Origin: Sporosarcina sp. FSL K6-3457
GTDB taxonomy: Bacteria > Bacillota > Bacilli > Bacillales_A > Planococcaceae
Direction: 5' to 3'
Assembly (NCBI RefSeq): GCF_038007285.1
Contig: NZ_JBBOWX010000001.1
Coordinates: forward strand, 2,497,501 to 2,561,500
Length of the DNA stretch: 64,000 nucleotides
Part shown: positions 1 to 8,834 of the stretch, in pieces
Position numbering within the stretch: position 1 is the stretch's first letter
Layout: the number at the start of each line of letters is the position of its first letter
Translations under genes and position numbers: made by a program
Notes under the pieces: model-generated
Database searches by the model: none
Told to the model about the DNA's origin: nothing
Seen by the model: the letters and a program-made list of their open reading frames with translations, nothing else

Positions 1-549
1 TGCCCCTGTTTTATTGATGTGAACGGTTTCCAATTCCATAAGTGACAACGGTTTTGTTTCCCCTTCGATGTCAAGGATTTGACCCCCGACCATTCCTGCA
101 GCACCTGAAGCTCCTGCTAGCATGTTGACTAGCTGCAAAGCATCTTTAGGTGATGTTTCTTGCAGAGTCGTTAATACCTCAAATGCCAGCGTTTGCAGTG
201 CATCCCCTGCGAGAACAGCTACTGCTTCCCCATAAACTTTATGATTCGTCAATTTACCGCGCCTATAATCATCGTCATCCATACAAGGTAGATCATCATG
301 AATAAGCGAATACGTGTGAATTAATTCGACAGCACAAGCGATAGATATGGCATCGGCTGATTGAACGCCTAAATCTTCAAGCGTGGCAAGAACAAGTAGT
401 GGCCGAATGCGTTTTCCACCAGCATTGACCGAGTAGGCCATCGAAGATTTCAATGTTTCAGGCACGTTCGTCGTCGCAAGCATATGATTCAATTGGGCTT
501 CAATAGCGGGTTGGTAATTCTCTATAAAGTGCTGCAATTTTTTATGCAT
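1..549 (-). CDS. ispA: Farnesyl diphosphate synthase, partial (3' end outside window)
   Basis: Type E-polyprenyl synthase that condenses IPP with DMAPP and GPP to give FPP for undecaprenyl and quinone side chains. My reading of the minus strand from ATG at 549 is open to the window edge (183 residues). It carries GGKRIRP and the first aspartate-rich motif (HDDLPCMDDDDYRRG), which bind the allylic diphosphate through Mg2+. The second DDxxD motif lies off the edge. The start overlaps the xseB stop by 8 bases, as expected for coupled genes of the xseA-xseB-ispA operon. Family is certain; FPP rather than GGPP product is inferred from the neighbourhood. Confidence 0.93.
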   Translation of the reverse strand, partial: MHKKLQHFIENYQPAIEAQLNHMLATTNVPETLKSSMAYSVNAGGKRIRPLLVLATLEDLGVQSADAISIACAVELIHTYSLIHDDLPCMDDDDYRRGKLTNHKVYGEAVAVLAGDALQTLAFEVLTTLQETSPKDALQLVNMLAGASGAAGMVGGQILDIEGETKPLSLMELETVHINKTGA

Positions 550-784
550 GCTGATCCACCCCTTTTGTTGGATCGAACGGGGATGATTTACCCTCTTTGT
601 CGATAATAGAAATAAGCTGTTGTTCGGCATCCTGTAATTTTCCGTGACAATAGGCAGACAGCTCCATGCCTTCTTTATATAAGGTAATAGCGTCTTCCAG
701 CGGGATATCTCCTGTTTCCAATTTCTGGACGACATCCTCTAATTGTAGCATCGCTTCTTCAAAGCGGATTGGTTCTTTTTCCAC
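542..784 (-). CDS. xseB: Exonuclease VII small subunit
   Basis: 80-residue XseB, the usual family length. It forms the multimeric helical partner of XseA in the ssDNA exonuclease that cuts from both ends to oligonucleotides. The EEAMLQLEDVVQKLETGDIPLEDAI stretch, split here as EEAMLQLEDVV then LETGDIPLEDAI, is characteristic of the family. The start is GTG at 784, directly after the xseA stop, with a GGGGGAGG Shine-Dalgarno inside the end of xseA, so translation is coupled. Downstream ispA starts inside its last codons. Confidence 0.95.
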   Translation of the reverse strand: MEKEPIRFEEAMLQLEDVVQKLETGDIPLEDAITLYKEGMELSAYCHGKLQDAEQQLISIIDKEGKSSPFDPTKGVDQHA

Positions 785-2140
785 TTAACGTTCCTCCCCC
801 TCATTTGTTGTAATCGTTTGGACGACCGCTTCTGCTGACCCATCCTGCAACTTAATATGAATGTTTGACCCGATGTCCATGGCTGTGATGGAATTGGCAA
901 CAATCCCATTCTGATAGACAATTGAATAGCCACGTTCCATGACATTGAGCGGATTGAGTGCTTGCAACATACGAATAGATGCTTGGAAGCGTTCACTTTG
1001 TATCCTGACATCGTGCTGAACAGACCTCGTCAGACGTTCCGTAAATAGTGTCACATTGCGATGTTCTTCCTTTATGCGCTGATTCGGCGAAAAGGTAGAT
1101 AGCATACCACTTAATCGTTGGAGCTCTGAAGCTCGTTTACTCGTAATATCTTGACTGCTTCGCAGTAATCTTCCTTCAAATCCAATTAACTTTTCGGTAA
1201 ACGGGCGATATAAGCGTTCAGGAAATTGCAGTGGATAGGAAGTTTGCAATGTCGTTAAACGTTTACGTTCCTGCTTAATTTGATTAGACAAGGAGTTATA
1301 TAGGGCACGTTTTCGATCCAATAACCTTTCAACCAACTCATCGCGAGCTGGAACCGCCATTTCAGCAGCAGCCGTCGGAGTCGGTGCTCTTCGATCCGAG
1401 ACAAAATCAGCAATCGTCGTATCCGTTTCATGACCGACTGCACTAATAACCGGAATTCGGCAAGAAAATATCGCACGTGCAACCGTTTCTTCATTGAACG
1501 CCCATAAATCTTCGATGGAACCACCACCACGGCCAACAATCAGTACATCGATCGAGCCGTGAGCCTCGGCCTGTTCAATGGATTGAACAATGGAGGGAGC
1601 GGCTTGTGCACCTTGCACGACCGCAGGAAATAAAATAATTTCAGCAAGTGGATAGCGCCTTTCAATCGTTGAACAAATATCTTGGATTGCTGCACCCGAT
1701 TGTGCCGTCACGACACCGATTTTTTGTGGGTACATAGGAAGCGGACTTTTCCAGCGTGCATCAAACAACCCTTCTTTTCCAAGACTTTCTTTTAATTGTT
1801 CAAAGGCCAGATACAATGCTCCAACGCCATCGGGTTGCATCGACTGGACATACAATTGGTAATTTCCAGTTGTTTCATAGACAGACACATCTCCCGTAAT
1901 AAGTACGTTCATACCATTTTCCGGTGTGAATTTTAACTGCGCTGCACTTGAACGAAACATCGCTGATTGAATCCGACTTTTGTCATCCTTTAAAGTAAAA
2001 TAAATATGTCCACTCGGATGATTTTTAACATTCGATAGCTCGCCTTTGACGAAAACATTGCGTAAATGAGGATCTGCATCGAATTTTCGTTTAATATATT
2101 TGGATAAGGCTTGGACAGATAAGTAGGGGTTACTGGTCAA
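785..2140 (-). CDS. xseA: Exonuclease VII large subunit
   Basis: Catalytic subunit of exonuclease VII, about 451 residues. It has an N-terminal OB-fold (residues about 1-100) followed by the XseA nuclease domain with GVVTAQSGAAIQDI and the glycine-rich VGRGGGSIEDLWAFNEE and GHETD signatures. A GTG at 2149 also opens the frame, but it overlaps the AGGAGG Shine-Dalgarno. The TTG at 2140 sits 8 bases after it, so I place the start there. It lies between folD and xseB in the standard Bacillales order. Confidence 0.93.
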   Translation of the reverse strand: MTSNPYLSVQALSKYIKRKFDADPHLRNVFVKGELSNVKNHPSGHIYFTLKDDKSRIQSAMFRSSAAQLKFTPENGMNVLITGDVSVYETTGNYQLYVQSMQPDGVGALYLAFEQLKESLGKEGLFDARWKSPLPMYPQKIGVVTAQSGAAIQDICSTIERRYPLAEIILFPAVVQGAQAAPSIVQSIEQAEAHGSIDVLIVGRGGGSIEDLWAFNEETVARAIFSCRIPVISAVGHETDTTIADFVSDRRAPTPTAAAEMAVPARDELVERLLDRKRALYNSLSNQIKQERKRLTTLQTSYPLQFPERLYRPFTEKLIGFEGRLLRSSQDITSKRASELQRLSGMLSTFSPNQRIKEEHRNVTLFTERLTRSVQHDVRIQSERFQASIRMLQALNPLNVMERGYSIVYQNGIVANSITAMDIGSNIHIKLQDGSAEAVVQTITTNEGEER

Positions 2141-2171
2141 CAGTCCCACCTCCTGATTTCCGACGTATAGA

Positions 2172-2201
2172 AACGCTGTCTTTCTGATGAAAAACAGCGT
2201 T
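2172..2201 (-). terminator. Hairpin between folD and xseA, possible attenuator
   Basis: An 8-bp inverted repeat (AACGCTGT / ACAGCGTT) with a 14-base loop lies just after the folD stop on the minus strand, followed by only three T residues. It could be a weak terminator or attenuator that lowers xseA expression. Without a longer U-tract the call is tentative. Confidence 0.35.
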
Positions 2202-2212
2202 CATTCGGTATT

Positions 2213-3073
2213 TTATAGTAATTGCGAACAGGCTTGTTCAGCACTTTGCAAGGTGTTTTTCAATAACATCGTAATGGTCATTGGGCCCACACCGCCTGGA
2301 ACAGGTGTAATAGCAGAAGCGACTTCTTTTGCAGTTGCAAAATCAACATCTCCGCATAGTTTACCATTCTCATCGCGGTTCATACCGACATCAATGACGA
2401 CTGCGCCTTCTTTGACATCCTCACCTGTGATGAACTTAGCTTTACCGATGGCAACGATTAGAATATCTGCCTGTTTTGTGAATGTTGCTAAGTCCTTTGT
2501 TTTAGAATGACAGTATGTCACCGTAGCATCACGCTGCAACAATAATTGCCCCATTGGCTTGCCGACAATATTGCTACGACCAACGATGACAGCGTGCTTA
2601 CCGCTAATTTCTGTACCTGTCCGTTCAAGCAATTTGATGATGCCATAAGGTGTACAAGACAAAAATGATTGCTGACCAATAATCATCTTGCCAACGTTCT
2701 CTGGATGGAATCCATCAACGTCTTTTGCCGGATCAATAGCGCGAATGACTAGATTCTCATCAATATGCTTCGGTAATGGCAATTGAACAAGGATGCCATT
2801 GATGGAATCGTCATTGTTCAATTTTGTGACATGCTCAAGCAATTCCTCTTCAGTTACTGTAGCTGGCAACTCAATTAGCTCAGACTTCATACCTACCTCC
2901 AAGGTAGACTTTTGCTTATTTTTCACATATGTACGGGAAGCTTGATTGTCCCCCACAAGAATGACTGCAAGACCTGGTTGACACCCTTGGTCTTTCAGCG
3001 CCGTCACTCTTTCTTTAATTTCTTCTCTAATTTCTTTTCCAATCGCTACTCCATCAATTAATTTCCCTGTCAT
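2213..3073 (-). CDS. folD: Bifunctional methylenetetrahydrofolate dehydrogenase/cyclohydrolase
   Basis: 286-residue FolD, NADP-dependent 5,10-methylene-THF dehydrogenase and 5,10-methenyl-THF cyclohydrolase of one-carbon metabolism. The catalytic YVKNKQK stretch (residues about 50-56; Lys is the cyclohydrolase base), VQLPLPKHI, the Rossmann segment with [16 protein letters not shown], and the PGGVGPMT signature near the C-terminus are all intact. A strong GGAGGAG Shine-Dalgarno precedes the ATG. It lies 24 bases downstream of nusB, as in related Bacilli. Confidence 0.97.
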   Translation of the reverse strand: MTGKLIDGVAIGKEIREEIKERVTALKDQGCQPGLAVILVGDNQASRTYVKNKQKSTLEVGMKSELIELPATVTEEELLEHVTKLNNDDSINGILVQLPLPKHIDENLVIRAIDPAKDVDGFHPENVGKMIIGQQSFLSCTPYGIIKLLERTGTEISGKHAVIVGRSNIVGKPMGQLLLQRDATVTYCHSKTKDLATFTKQADILIVAIGKAKFITGEDVKEGAVVIDVGMNRDENGKLCGDVDFATAKEVASAITPVPGGVGPMTITMLLKNTLQSAEQACSQLL

Positions 3074-3097
3074 ACTAGCTCCTCCAAACGGCTTCGA

Positions 3098-3478
3098 TTA
3101 TTTTTCTTCAAATTTCGATAGTACACCATTAACAAAACGGCCCGATTTCTCATCACCGAACGTTTTACAAAGTTCAATAGCCTCATTTAATACGACACGG
3201 TGCGGTACTTCTTCATTGAACAATAGTTCGTAGACAGCTAATCGTAAAACAGTTCGTTCAATTTTAGGTAGACGATCCAATGACCAGTGCTCTAGTTTTT
3301 CTACCAATGCCAGATCAATGGCTTCCTGATGTTGCACAGTGCCACGCACAAGCTGTTCGTAAAATACGTTAGCCGGCTCATCGACGATATACGTAATTGC
3401 CTCTTCAATTGTTAGTTCTGTGTTATCAAGTTGAAAAAGGGTTTGAACCGCTTTTTCCCTTGCTTCTCTTCGCTTCAT
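3098..3478 (-). CDS. nusB: Transcription antitermination factor NusB
   Basis: 126-residue all-helical NusB, of standard length. With NusE (S10) it binds boxA RNA and promotes rRNA antitermination. REKAVQTLFQLD at the N-terminus and the C-terminal RVVLNEAIELCKTFG and RFVNGVLSK stretches are family hallmarks. It follows asp23 and a hairpin terminator, so it probably has its own promoter upstream, and it leads into folD. Confidence 0.96.
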   Translation of the reverse strand: MKRREAREKAVQTLFQLDNTELTIEEAITYIVDEPANVFYEQLVRGTVQHQEAIDLALVEKLEHWSLDRLPKIERTVLRLAVYELLFNEEVPHRVVLNEAIELCKTFGDEKSGRFVNGVLSKFEEK

Positions 3479-3559
3479 AAATGTTCTTCTCCTCCACTAC
3501 TGCATCTCTAAGGCATTATCATAGCATAAACAAGGTGCCCGGATACAGTAAGACAAGCT

Positions 3560-3591
3560 GAAAAGCATCATCCGATTAGGACGATGCTTTC
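3560..3591 (-). terminator. Hairpin terminator of the accBC-asp23 operon
   Basis: A near-perfect 13-bp stem (GAAAGCATCGTCC / GGATGATGCTTTTC read on the minus strand) with a five-base loop lies immediately after the asp23 stop. The U-tract is short (TTTT), so termination may be partial. Confidence 0.6.
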
Positions 3592-3594
3592 AGA

Positions 3595-3996
3595 TCATAC
3601 CGTTTCCGTTCCCGCTTCGAACTGGATTCCCGTTATATGGACATTCACTTCTTTCGTTTCAAGTGAAGTCATATGGAAAACCGCATGGCGAATCTGCTTT
3701 TGTATTTCTTTTGCAACAGTTGGCACAGAAAAGCCGTAATCGACGACACAATACACGTCAATCGTTAAACCTTCTTCAGACCACTCTGTTTTGACACCTT
3801 TACCATGCACTACTTTACCAAACTTTTCGGCAACACCTGTGGCAAAATTTCCTCTCGTATTCGCAACACCCTTTACTTCTGTTGTTGCGATGCCAATAAT
3901 GACTTCAAGAACTTCTGGAGCAAGTTGGACGCGTCCAAGCTCGACATCCCCCGACGGAGCCATCCCGACGAATGATGGAATTGTCTTTTCTGACAT
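3595..3996 (-). CDS. yqhY: Asp23/Gls24 family protein YqhY
   Basis: 133-residue Asp23/Gls24-fold cytosolic protein. The pattern of a variable N-terminus, PEVLEVIIGIATTEVKGVA, then VDVYCVVDYG-type strands and NVHITGIQ at the end is typical. In Bacillus subtilis the homologue is co-transcribed with accBC and its loss disturbs acetyl-CoA carboxylase activity. Here it directly follows accC (17-base gap), which supports the same regulatory role by context. Confidence 0.85.
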   Translation of the reverse strand: MSEKTIPSFVGMAPSGDVELGRVQLAPEVLEVIIGIATTEVKGVANTRGNFATGVAEKFGKVVHGKGVKTEWSEEGLTIDVYCVVDYGFSVPTVAKEIQKQIRHAVFHMTSLETKEVNVHITGIQFEAGTETV

Positions 3997-4013
3997 TCCG
4001 ATTCTCCTCCCTG

Positions 4014-5360
4014 TTAGTTCATAATTGAGTATTTTTCAAGAAACTTCGTATCGAAATCTCCTGATTTAAAGACCGCATCATCCATTAATCTTAAATGGAA
4101 AGGAATTGTTGTTTCGACACCTTCGATGATAAATTCATCCAGTGCCCGTTTCATCCTTGCGACTGCTTCCTCCCTAGTATCCGCATGAACAATTAATTTT
4201 GCAACCATTGAGTCATAAAACGGGGGAATCGCATACCCTGTATACATAGCGGAGTCAACCCGCACACCAAATCCACCTGGTGGGATGTACATCGTGACTT
4301 TCCCCGGTGATGGCATAAAGTTTTTCGATGGATTTTCCGCATTGATGCGGCATTCAATTGCCCAACCGTTGAGAACAATATCCTCTTGACGATGGACCAG
4401 TTTTTCACCCGATGCAATTTTCAATTGCTGTTGGACTAAATCAATCCCCGTAATCATTTCCGTAATCGTATGTTCGACTTGAATACGGGTGTTCATTTCC
4501 ATAAAGTAGAACTTTTGGTTAATATGATCGAAAATGAATTCAACTGTTCCAGCACCACGGTATTGAACAGCTTCTGCTGCTTTGACAGCTGCCTCCCCCA
4601 TTGCTTGGCGAAGTTCAGGCGTCACCGCCGGTGAAGGTGCTTCTTCTACGAGCTTCTGCATTCTACGCTGGATGGAGCAATCACGTTCACCGAGATGGAT
4701 TGTCTGACCAAATTTATCAGCCAATACTTGCACTTCGACGTGACGGAATACTTCAATGAATTTCTCAAGGTAAACACCCGGGTTGCCAAATGCTGCGGCG
4801 GCTTCCTTTTGAGTGATTTTAATGCCACTTTTTAGTTCTTCCTCATCTCTTGCGACACGAATCCCTTTCCCTCCACCACCTGCTGTTGCTTTGATGATGA
4901 CTGGGAAACCAATTTCCTTCGCAATTTGAAGCGCCGCCTGTTCGTCTTCCACAATCCCCGTCGAACCTGGGACAATCGGAACGCCCGCTTGTCGCATCGT
5001 TTCACGGGCAACATCCTTCGTGCCCATCCGTGAAATCGCGTCGGCAGTCGGGCCGATAAACTCTATATTAACTTCTTCACAAAGCTCCGCAAAGCTCGCA
5101 TTCTCTGCTAGGAAACCATATCCTGGGTGAATCCCTTCACAGCCTGTCAACTTAGCGATGCTGATTATATTAGAAAAGTTAAGGTAGCTGTCCTTCGAAA
5201 GCTTCGGTCCGATACAAAAGGCTTCATCCGCTAATTCAACATGAAGGGCCTCCCGATCAGCTTCAGAATAAACCGCAACAGTTTTTATACCTAGCTCTTT
5301 ACAAGCTCGAATAATGCGTACTGCAATTTCACCACGGTTAGCAATTAATACTTTTTTCAT
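4014..5360 (-). CDS. accC: Biotin carboxylase subunit of acetyl-CoA carboxylase
   Basis: 448-residue AccC, which carboxylates biotin on AccB with ATP and bicarbonate, the first step of malonyl-CoA formation. It shows the biotin carboxylase N-domain ([25 protein letters not shown]), the ATP-grasp loop [14 protein letters not shown] (residues about 160-173), RDCSIQRR, and the catalytic [14 protein letters not shown] segment. Length and motifs are complete. The gene is 13 bases after accB and upstream of asp23. Confidence 0.97.
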   Translation of the reverse strand: MKKVLIANRGEIAVRIIRACKELGIKTVAVYSEADREALHVELADEAFCIGPKLSKDSYLNFSNIISIAKLTGCEGIHPGYGFLAENASFAELCEEVNIEFIGPTADAISRMGTKDVARETMRQAGVPIVPGSTGIVEDEQAALQIAKEIGFPVIIKATAGGGGKGIRVARDEEELKSGIKITQKEAAAAFGNPGVYLEKFIEVFRHVEVQVLADKFGQTIHLGERDCSIQRRMQKLVEEAPSPAVTPELRQAMGEAAVKAAEAVQYRGAGTVEFIFDHINQKFYFMEMNTRIQVEHTITEMITGIDLVQQQLKIASGEKLVHRQEDIVLNGWAIECRINAENPSKNFMPSPGKVTMYIPPGGFGVRVDSAMYTGYAIPPFYDSMVAKLIVHADTREEAVARMKRALDEFIIEGVETTIPFHLRLMDDAVFKSGDFDTKFLEKYSIMN

Positions 5361-5373
5361 TTGGCAGTCCTCC

Positions 5374-5871
5374 TCAATTTAATTTTACAAGGAAGAGAGG
5401 TTGTCCGTATTCAACGAGTTGTCCGTCTTTTACGAGAATTTCCACGATTTCCCCAGAAACTTCTGCTTCAATTTCATTGAAAAGTTTCATCGCTTCGACG
5501 ATACAAACAATGGATTCAGGCTTTACTGTATCGCCATTCTGTACATAAGCTGGCTCGTCCGGCGAAGAGGATGCATAAAATGTCCCAACCATCGGAGATG
5601 TCACTTTGTGTAAAGATGAATCTTCTACTTGTGAAGGTACTACAGGCGCCGCTTCTTGTACAGATGCTGTAACTGTTTCTACCGCCACCGGTTGTACGAT
5701 AGGTATTTCCTGCTGAACACTAGGTGCTGCTACAACAGTGGGTGCAACAACAGCCTGTCCGCTACCTTTTTCCAGTTTGATTTTTTCCCCGTTTGATTCA
5801 AAAGTAAATTTTTCAATTGATGATTGATCGATTAATTTAATAATTTCACGGATTTCTTGAATTTTTAACAT
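5374..5871 (-). CDS. accB: Biotin carboxyl carrier protein of acetyl-CoA carboxylase
   Basis: 165-residue AccB. It has a short N-terminal helical region, a Pro/Ala/Val-rich flexible linker (residues about 40-85), then the lipoyl-like biotinyl domain with [13 protein letters not shown], whose Lys in the AMK motif is biotinylated by Bir[16 protein letters not shown] is the usual thumb-containing region of bacterial AccB. It is the first gene of accB-accC-asp23. Confidence 0.97.
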   Translation of the reverse strand: MLKIQEIREIIKLIDQSSIEKFTFESNGEKIKLEKGSGQAVVAPTVVAAPSVQQEIPIVQPVAVETVTASVQEAAPVVPSQVEDSSLHKVTSPMVGTFYASSSPDEPAYVQNGDTVKPESIVCIVEAMKLFNEIEAEVSGEIVEILVKDGQLVEYGQPLFLVKLN

Positions 5872-5890
5872 GATCGATTCCCCTGACTAC

Positions 5891-5896
5891 ATTATA
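5891..5896 (-). promoter_or_regulatory. Candidate -10 box of the accB promoter
   Basis: A consensus TATAAT on the minus strand lies 20 bases upstream of the accB ATG. No convincing -35 hexamer is found at 17 bases, so this is a weak prediction. Confidence 0.35.
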
Positions 5897-5981
5897 ATTG
5901 CGTTCCTTTCTATTTTAGACGTTTTCACCCCATATTGAAATAGATAATGATGAATTGTTATTGAAATCATCGTAAAGACAG

Positions 5982-6005
5982 AAAAAAAGACCCTAATAAA
6001 GGGCC
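5982..6005 (-). terminator. Terminator of the spoIIIA operon
   Basis: On the minus strand a GGCCCT / AGGGTC stem with an AT loop is followed by seven T residues, shortly after the spoIIIAH stop. It has classic intrinsic terminator form and separates the sporulation genes from accB. Confidence 0.7.
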
Positions 6006-6021
6006 TTCACGTCCATTTTCA

Positions 6022-6573
6022 TCATTCTTCTGTCCCACCTGTGAATAGAACTTGAACGGATCCAGCGTCATCCCAGCTTGTTTTCACATGTTGGATGATT
6101 TCAGCCGCTAATGTTTTGGATTGCCCTTCTGTTGCCAAAACGGTCACTTTTACTGCACCATCTTCCGAATGCACAAATGCTTCTGGATAGCCCAGCGCTT
6201 TAATTTCTAATTCCATAAGCGCCTCAGCAGAATTACGCTTTGTCATCTCCGCCATCTCATCTATTGCACTACTTTTCTCAGCAGCCGTATAGTCTGGGGA
6301 ACCAATTTTTGACGTTAGTTGTTCCGCTAATTTACTACGTTGACTGATGACCTCCATCCGCATATTTTCAAACAAATATTCCTCAGCAAAAACAGGGGCT
6401 GTTTGATCCGCACCATTTAATTGCTCCGTTAGTGTTGTGGAATCATTCGAGTCATTTGTAAAAAGTGAGATGCCATCAAAGGACATTGGTTTTTCCTTAA
6501 AGGTATAGATCGAGATGACAGCAACTAAGCTAAGCAATGTTAAAAACCACACTGTTCTTTTATTCGTTCTCAT
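6022..6573 (-). CDS. spoIIIAH: Stage III sporulation protein AH (SpoIIIAH)
   Basis: 183-residue homologue of SpoIIIAH, the mother-cell membrane protein that binds forespore SpoIIQ across the intermembrane space to build the feeding-tube channel. One N-terminal membrane segment (WFLTLLSLVAVISIYTF, residues about 9-25) is followed by a linker and a C-terminal YscJ/FliF-like ring domain (EISSQRSKL-like start, ALGYPEAFVH). It is shorter than the roughly 218-residue B. subtilis protein. The start lies inside the end of spoIIIAG after an AAAAGGGGGAA Shine-Dalgarno. It is last in a reduced operon. Confidence 0.85.
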   Translation of the reverse strand: MRTNKRTVWFLTLLSLVAVISIYTFKEKPMSFDGISLFTNDSNDSTTLTEQLNGADQTAPVFAEEYLFENMRMEVISQRSKLAEQLTSKIGSPDYTAAEKSSAIDEMAEMTKRNSAEALMELEIKALGYPEAFVHSEDGAVKVTVLATEGQSKTLAAEIIQHVKTSWDDAGSVQVLFTGGTEE

Positions 6574-7030
6574 TTGTATTCCCCCTTTTCTCCATTTCAG
6601 CGATGACGATACGATGTTCTGACAATTGAAGGACGGCTGATAAAATTCCTGAAAGTTGGTTCCGAATCTTCAAGTCTTCCGCACCTTCTGCAACGACAAG
6701 TAGTCCTTGGAGTGCATTGCCCTTTTTAGCTGTTGCAGTAGACGATGAAAAGTAATCAGCTAGTGGGTTGGCAGACTCTGCATACTCATAATGAGGGTAC
6801 AAGATTACTTCTCCGAGCCCTTCCACTTTCATCAAAGCTTGTTCCAGTTCTACAAATTCCCGGCTCTCCTCCTTCTTCCCCTTCTCCCCCCCCATACTTC
6901 CAAGATTAGAAGTAATGACAATGATGACCAGGATAACGAGCGTCCCGAGAAGGATTGGATGAATTTTCCTCGTTGTTTTTTGCATATCATCACCATTTCC
7001 GTTCATTGAGCCGGTTATAGGACCTGTCAT
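6560..7030 (-). CDS. spoIIIAG: Stage III sporulation protein AG (SpoIIIAG)
   Basis: About 156 residues, homologous by position and architecture to SpoIIIAG, which forms a large ring in the mother-cell membrane. It has one membrane segment (ILLGTLVILVIIVIT), then LEQALMKVEGLGEVILYPHYE, the ring-building-motif region, and GLLVVAEGAEDLKIRNQLSGILSAV split over the remainder. It is shorter than the roughly 229-residue B. subtilis protein. The start is uncertain: ATG at 7030 has no good Shine-Dalgarno, while ATG at 6985 (MQKTTRK) follows GGAAATGGTGAT. Confidence 0.8.
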   Translation of the reverse strand: MTGPITGSMNGNGDDMQKTTRKIHPILLGTLVILVIIVITSNLGSMGGEKGKKEESREFVELEQALMKVEGLGEVILYPHYEYAESANPLADYFSSSTATAKKGNALQGLLVVAEGAEDLKIRNQLSGILSAVLQLSEHRIVIAEMEKRGNTNENE

Positions 7031-7055
7031 CAATGATTCATTTTATGCAATATCA

Positions 7056-7232
7056 TCACATGCTATGACCAAAAAATATAAAGATTGAACGGATTAGCCA
7101 AATACCCATTGCAAGCTTAATAATCGGTAAGAAATCATCTTCCATTTCTTTCGGAAACAACAACAAAATGGTTGAAGATAATAGTGTAATCAGCAAAACA
7201 CCCGTTAAAAAGATGCCATTTTTAAACCTCAT
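7056..7232 (-). CDS. 58-residue membrane protein in the spoIIIAF position
   Basis: Small gene read from ATG at 7232, overlapping the spoIIIAE stop by ATGA. The product MRFKNGIFLTGVLLITLLSS... has two hydrophobic segments (residues about 7-26 and 36-54) split by a charged KEMEDD turn. SpoIIIAF normally fills this slot: about 200 residues, two membrane segments, then a soluble ring domain. The two-helix layout fits an AF remnant that lost its soluble domain, but no sequence motif proves it. Tight coupling to AE and AG argues it is translated. Confidence 0.6.
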   Translation of the reverse strand: MRFKNGIFLTGVLLITLLSSTILLLFPKEMEDDFLPIIKLAMGIWLIRSIFIFFGHSM

Positions 7233-8146
7233 TTCATCGTTGTCATCAGCTTAATAAGAATGACTGAAAAAAGTGCTGTATAAATAAAAGCGAAAGCGAT
7301 TAGAAATGAAACAGCACACAATACAAATAATGTTTTGCCAATATCATCTAAAATCCCCGTAATATCTTCATTGGCAAACGGTTCAATCAATGCGGCAGTC
7401 CATCTATAGAAAAAAGCGGTTAGTAATGTTTTAAGGGACGGGATGAGTGCAACCGTCCAAATTGCCGTGATGAACCATCCACCCGCAAAAACGCTCACAC
7501 CCGATGAGTAGCGGCCAATAGTCCCCATACTCTCCGTCATAAAGGAGCCGATAAGCGGGACGTTTTGGTTGATTAATTCTTTAATCGGCCCACTTGTTAA
7601 GCCTGATAACGCCCAAGACATTGTGCCACCGACAGTGATAAAAATAGAATAGGCAGCAACAACAGCTGAAACAGAGCCGAGTAGGGTCGTCCGAATAAGA
7701 TCTGCCATTTTAGAAAACGGCACAGCTGGCAATATCCTTGTGACGAGGTCAAAAATAAGAGCCGCAGTCAAAAGAGGAATCAGAACACTTTCCGCAAGAA
7801 TAACAGCACCATTAGCAAACAGTAGCATCGCTGGCTGAAAATTGAGCATACTGAATGCCCCGCCTGCCGTAATCATGCTAGCAGTCAAAATCGGATAGAC
7901 TGCAATGAACATCGTGGAAATGGCATGCGCGATATCACGAATAAGGGCTAAATGTTCAAACGCCGGCTGTAAGACAACCGCAATGACAATGAAGATCATC
8001 ATCATCCTCGTCCACTTGGCAAATGAAGGGAATAGAAAATCAACTAACAATGCCATAAAGGTTGCAATGATGACGATGACGAAGCTTGATAATACAGTTC
8101 CTAGTATCGTTTCAATAAAGGAAATCATAGATGCCCGTCCGTTCAT
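7229..8146 (-). CDS. spoIIIAE: Stage III sporulation protein AE (SpoIIIAE), N-terminally short
   Basis: 305-residue polytopic membrane protein with about eight hydrophobic segments, including MIFIVIAVVLQPAF, ILTASMITAGGAFSML and ALIPSLKTLLTAFFYRWTAAL. Family members are near 400 residues and begin with a signal peptide and an extracytoplasmic region. Here the protein begins almost directly with the first membrane helix. The start is fixed by an ATGA overlap with spoIIIAD, so the shorter N-terminus is real and not a start-calling error. Part of the SpoIIIA channel in the mother-cell membrane. Confidence 0.85.
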   Translation of the reverse strand: MNGRASMISFIETILGTVLSSFVIVIIATFMALLVDFLFPSFAKWTRMMMIFIVIAVVLQPAFEHLALIRDIAHAISTMFIAVYPILTASMITAGGAFSMLNFQPAMLLFANGAVILAESVLIPLLTAALIFDLVTRILPAVPFSKMADLIRTTLLGSVSAVVAAYSIFITVGGTMSWALSGLTSGPIKELINQNVPLIGSFMTESMGTIGRYSSGVSVFAGGWFITAIWTVALIPSLKTLLTAFFYRWTAALIEPFANEDITGILDDIGKTLFVLCAVSFLIAFAFIYTALFSVILIKLMTTMK

Positions 8147-8541
8147 TTTGTAATAAGTGTTGATAATATTTCAATGAGTGTTGTTGTTTGTGTGATCCAC
8201 AAAGTAAGGATAGCCACTTTCACAGAGAAATGAGCCAGTGCCGCAAGCGACCCGTAACCAGCCTCTTCCATATGTTTAGCAATTAGCTCGGATACGAAAA
8301 ATAAAATGGCACTGCCAATCAACAGTTTGGCAAATGGGTCCGGTAATGCTTCAAAAATCTTTGCGAACTTTTTGCCAAACGGAAAAATGATTGTGCTTAA
8401 TAAGTACAATAAATAAAAGAAAAAGATGGACATATACAACAGTGGCTGCAATTTAGGAACAGCAAATGAGATGACTAGCAAAATTAGAAAAACGACAATT
8501 GATTGGATTAAAATAAACATCAGACTGACATCGACAACCAT
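8143..8541 (-). CDS. spoIIIAD: Stage III sporulation protein AD (SpoIIIAD)
   Basis: 132-residue membrane protein of normal SpoIIIAD length with four hydrophobic segments. The family features a first helix in MFILIQSIVVFLILLVISFAV, a polar AKIFEALPDPFAKLLIG loop and a C-terminal helix (VAILTLWITQTTTLIEIL). It is proposed to be part of the export-apparatus-like core of the SpoIIIA complex. The start overlaps spoIIIAC by 22 bases. Confidence 0.88.
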   Translation of the reverse strand: MVVDVSLMFILIQSIVVFLILLVISFAVPKLQPLLYMSIFFFYLLYLLSTIIFPFGKKFAKIFEALPDPFAKLLIGSAILFFVSELIAKHMEEAGYGSLAALAHFSVKVAILTLWITQTTTLIEILSTLITK

Positions 8542-8729
8542 TGGAAAAACTCCATGATTTCCGTAAAGAAGATTTTAAGAAAACGTAGCATTTCTGCCGT
8601 AATATAAATATATGCAATAAAAAATAGGAAATAGGAGAATTCCTTTTTACCGGTCTGTTCGAAAAAAACATGTAGTAAACCGATAACTAGCCCAATACCG
8701 GCAACACGCAGTAAATCACTCAATTCCAT
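8520..8729 (-). CDS. spoIIIAC: Stage III sporulation protein AC (SpoIIIAC)
   Basis: 69 residues from MELSDLLRVAG, matching the usual 65-68 residue SpoIIIAC. It has two membrane helices with the conserved VAGIGLVIGLLHVFFEQTGKKE core. Upstream in-frame codons exist, but a GGGGGGAA Shine-Dalgarno before ATG at 8729 decides the start. It is the first gene of the local cluster: spoIIIAA (ATPase) and spoIIIAB, normally upstream, are not here, and efp follows directly. Confidence 0.9.
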   Translation of the reverse strand: MELSDLLRVAGIGLVIGLLHVFFEQTGKKEFSYFLFFIAYIYITAEMLRFLKIFFTEIMEFFQWLSMSV

Positions 8730-8780
8730 CCGGCGTTCCCCCCATTGCCTTATCCTATGTGCAATTGGGGGAACATATGA

Positions 8781-8821
8781 AAAAAACATCCTGCGTCCCA
8801 TTGGGATGCAAGATGTTTTTT
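8781..8821 (-). terminator. Terminator after efp
   Basis: A long stem (ACATCTTGCATCCC / GGACGCAGGATGT on the minus strand) with a four-base loop ends in six T residues just downstream of the efp stop. It is a strong intrinsic terminator and isolates spoIIIAC-AH from efp. Confidence 0.85.
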
Positions 8822-8834
8822 CACTTTATATTGA

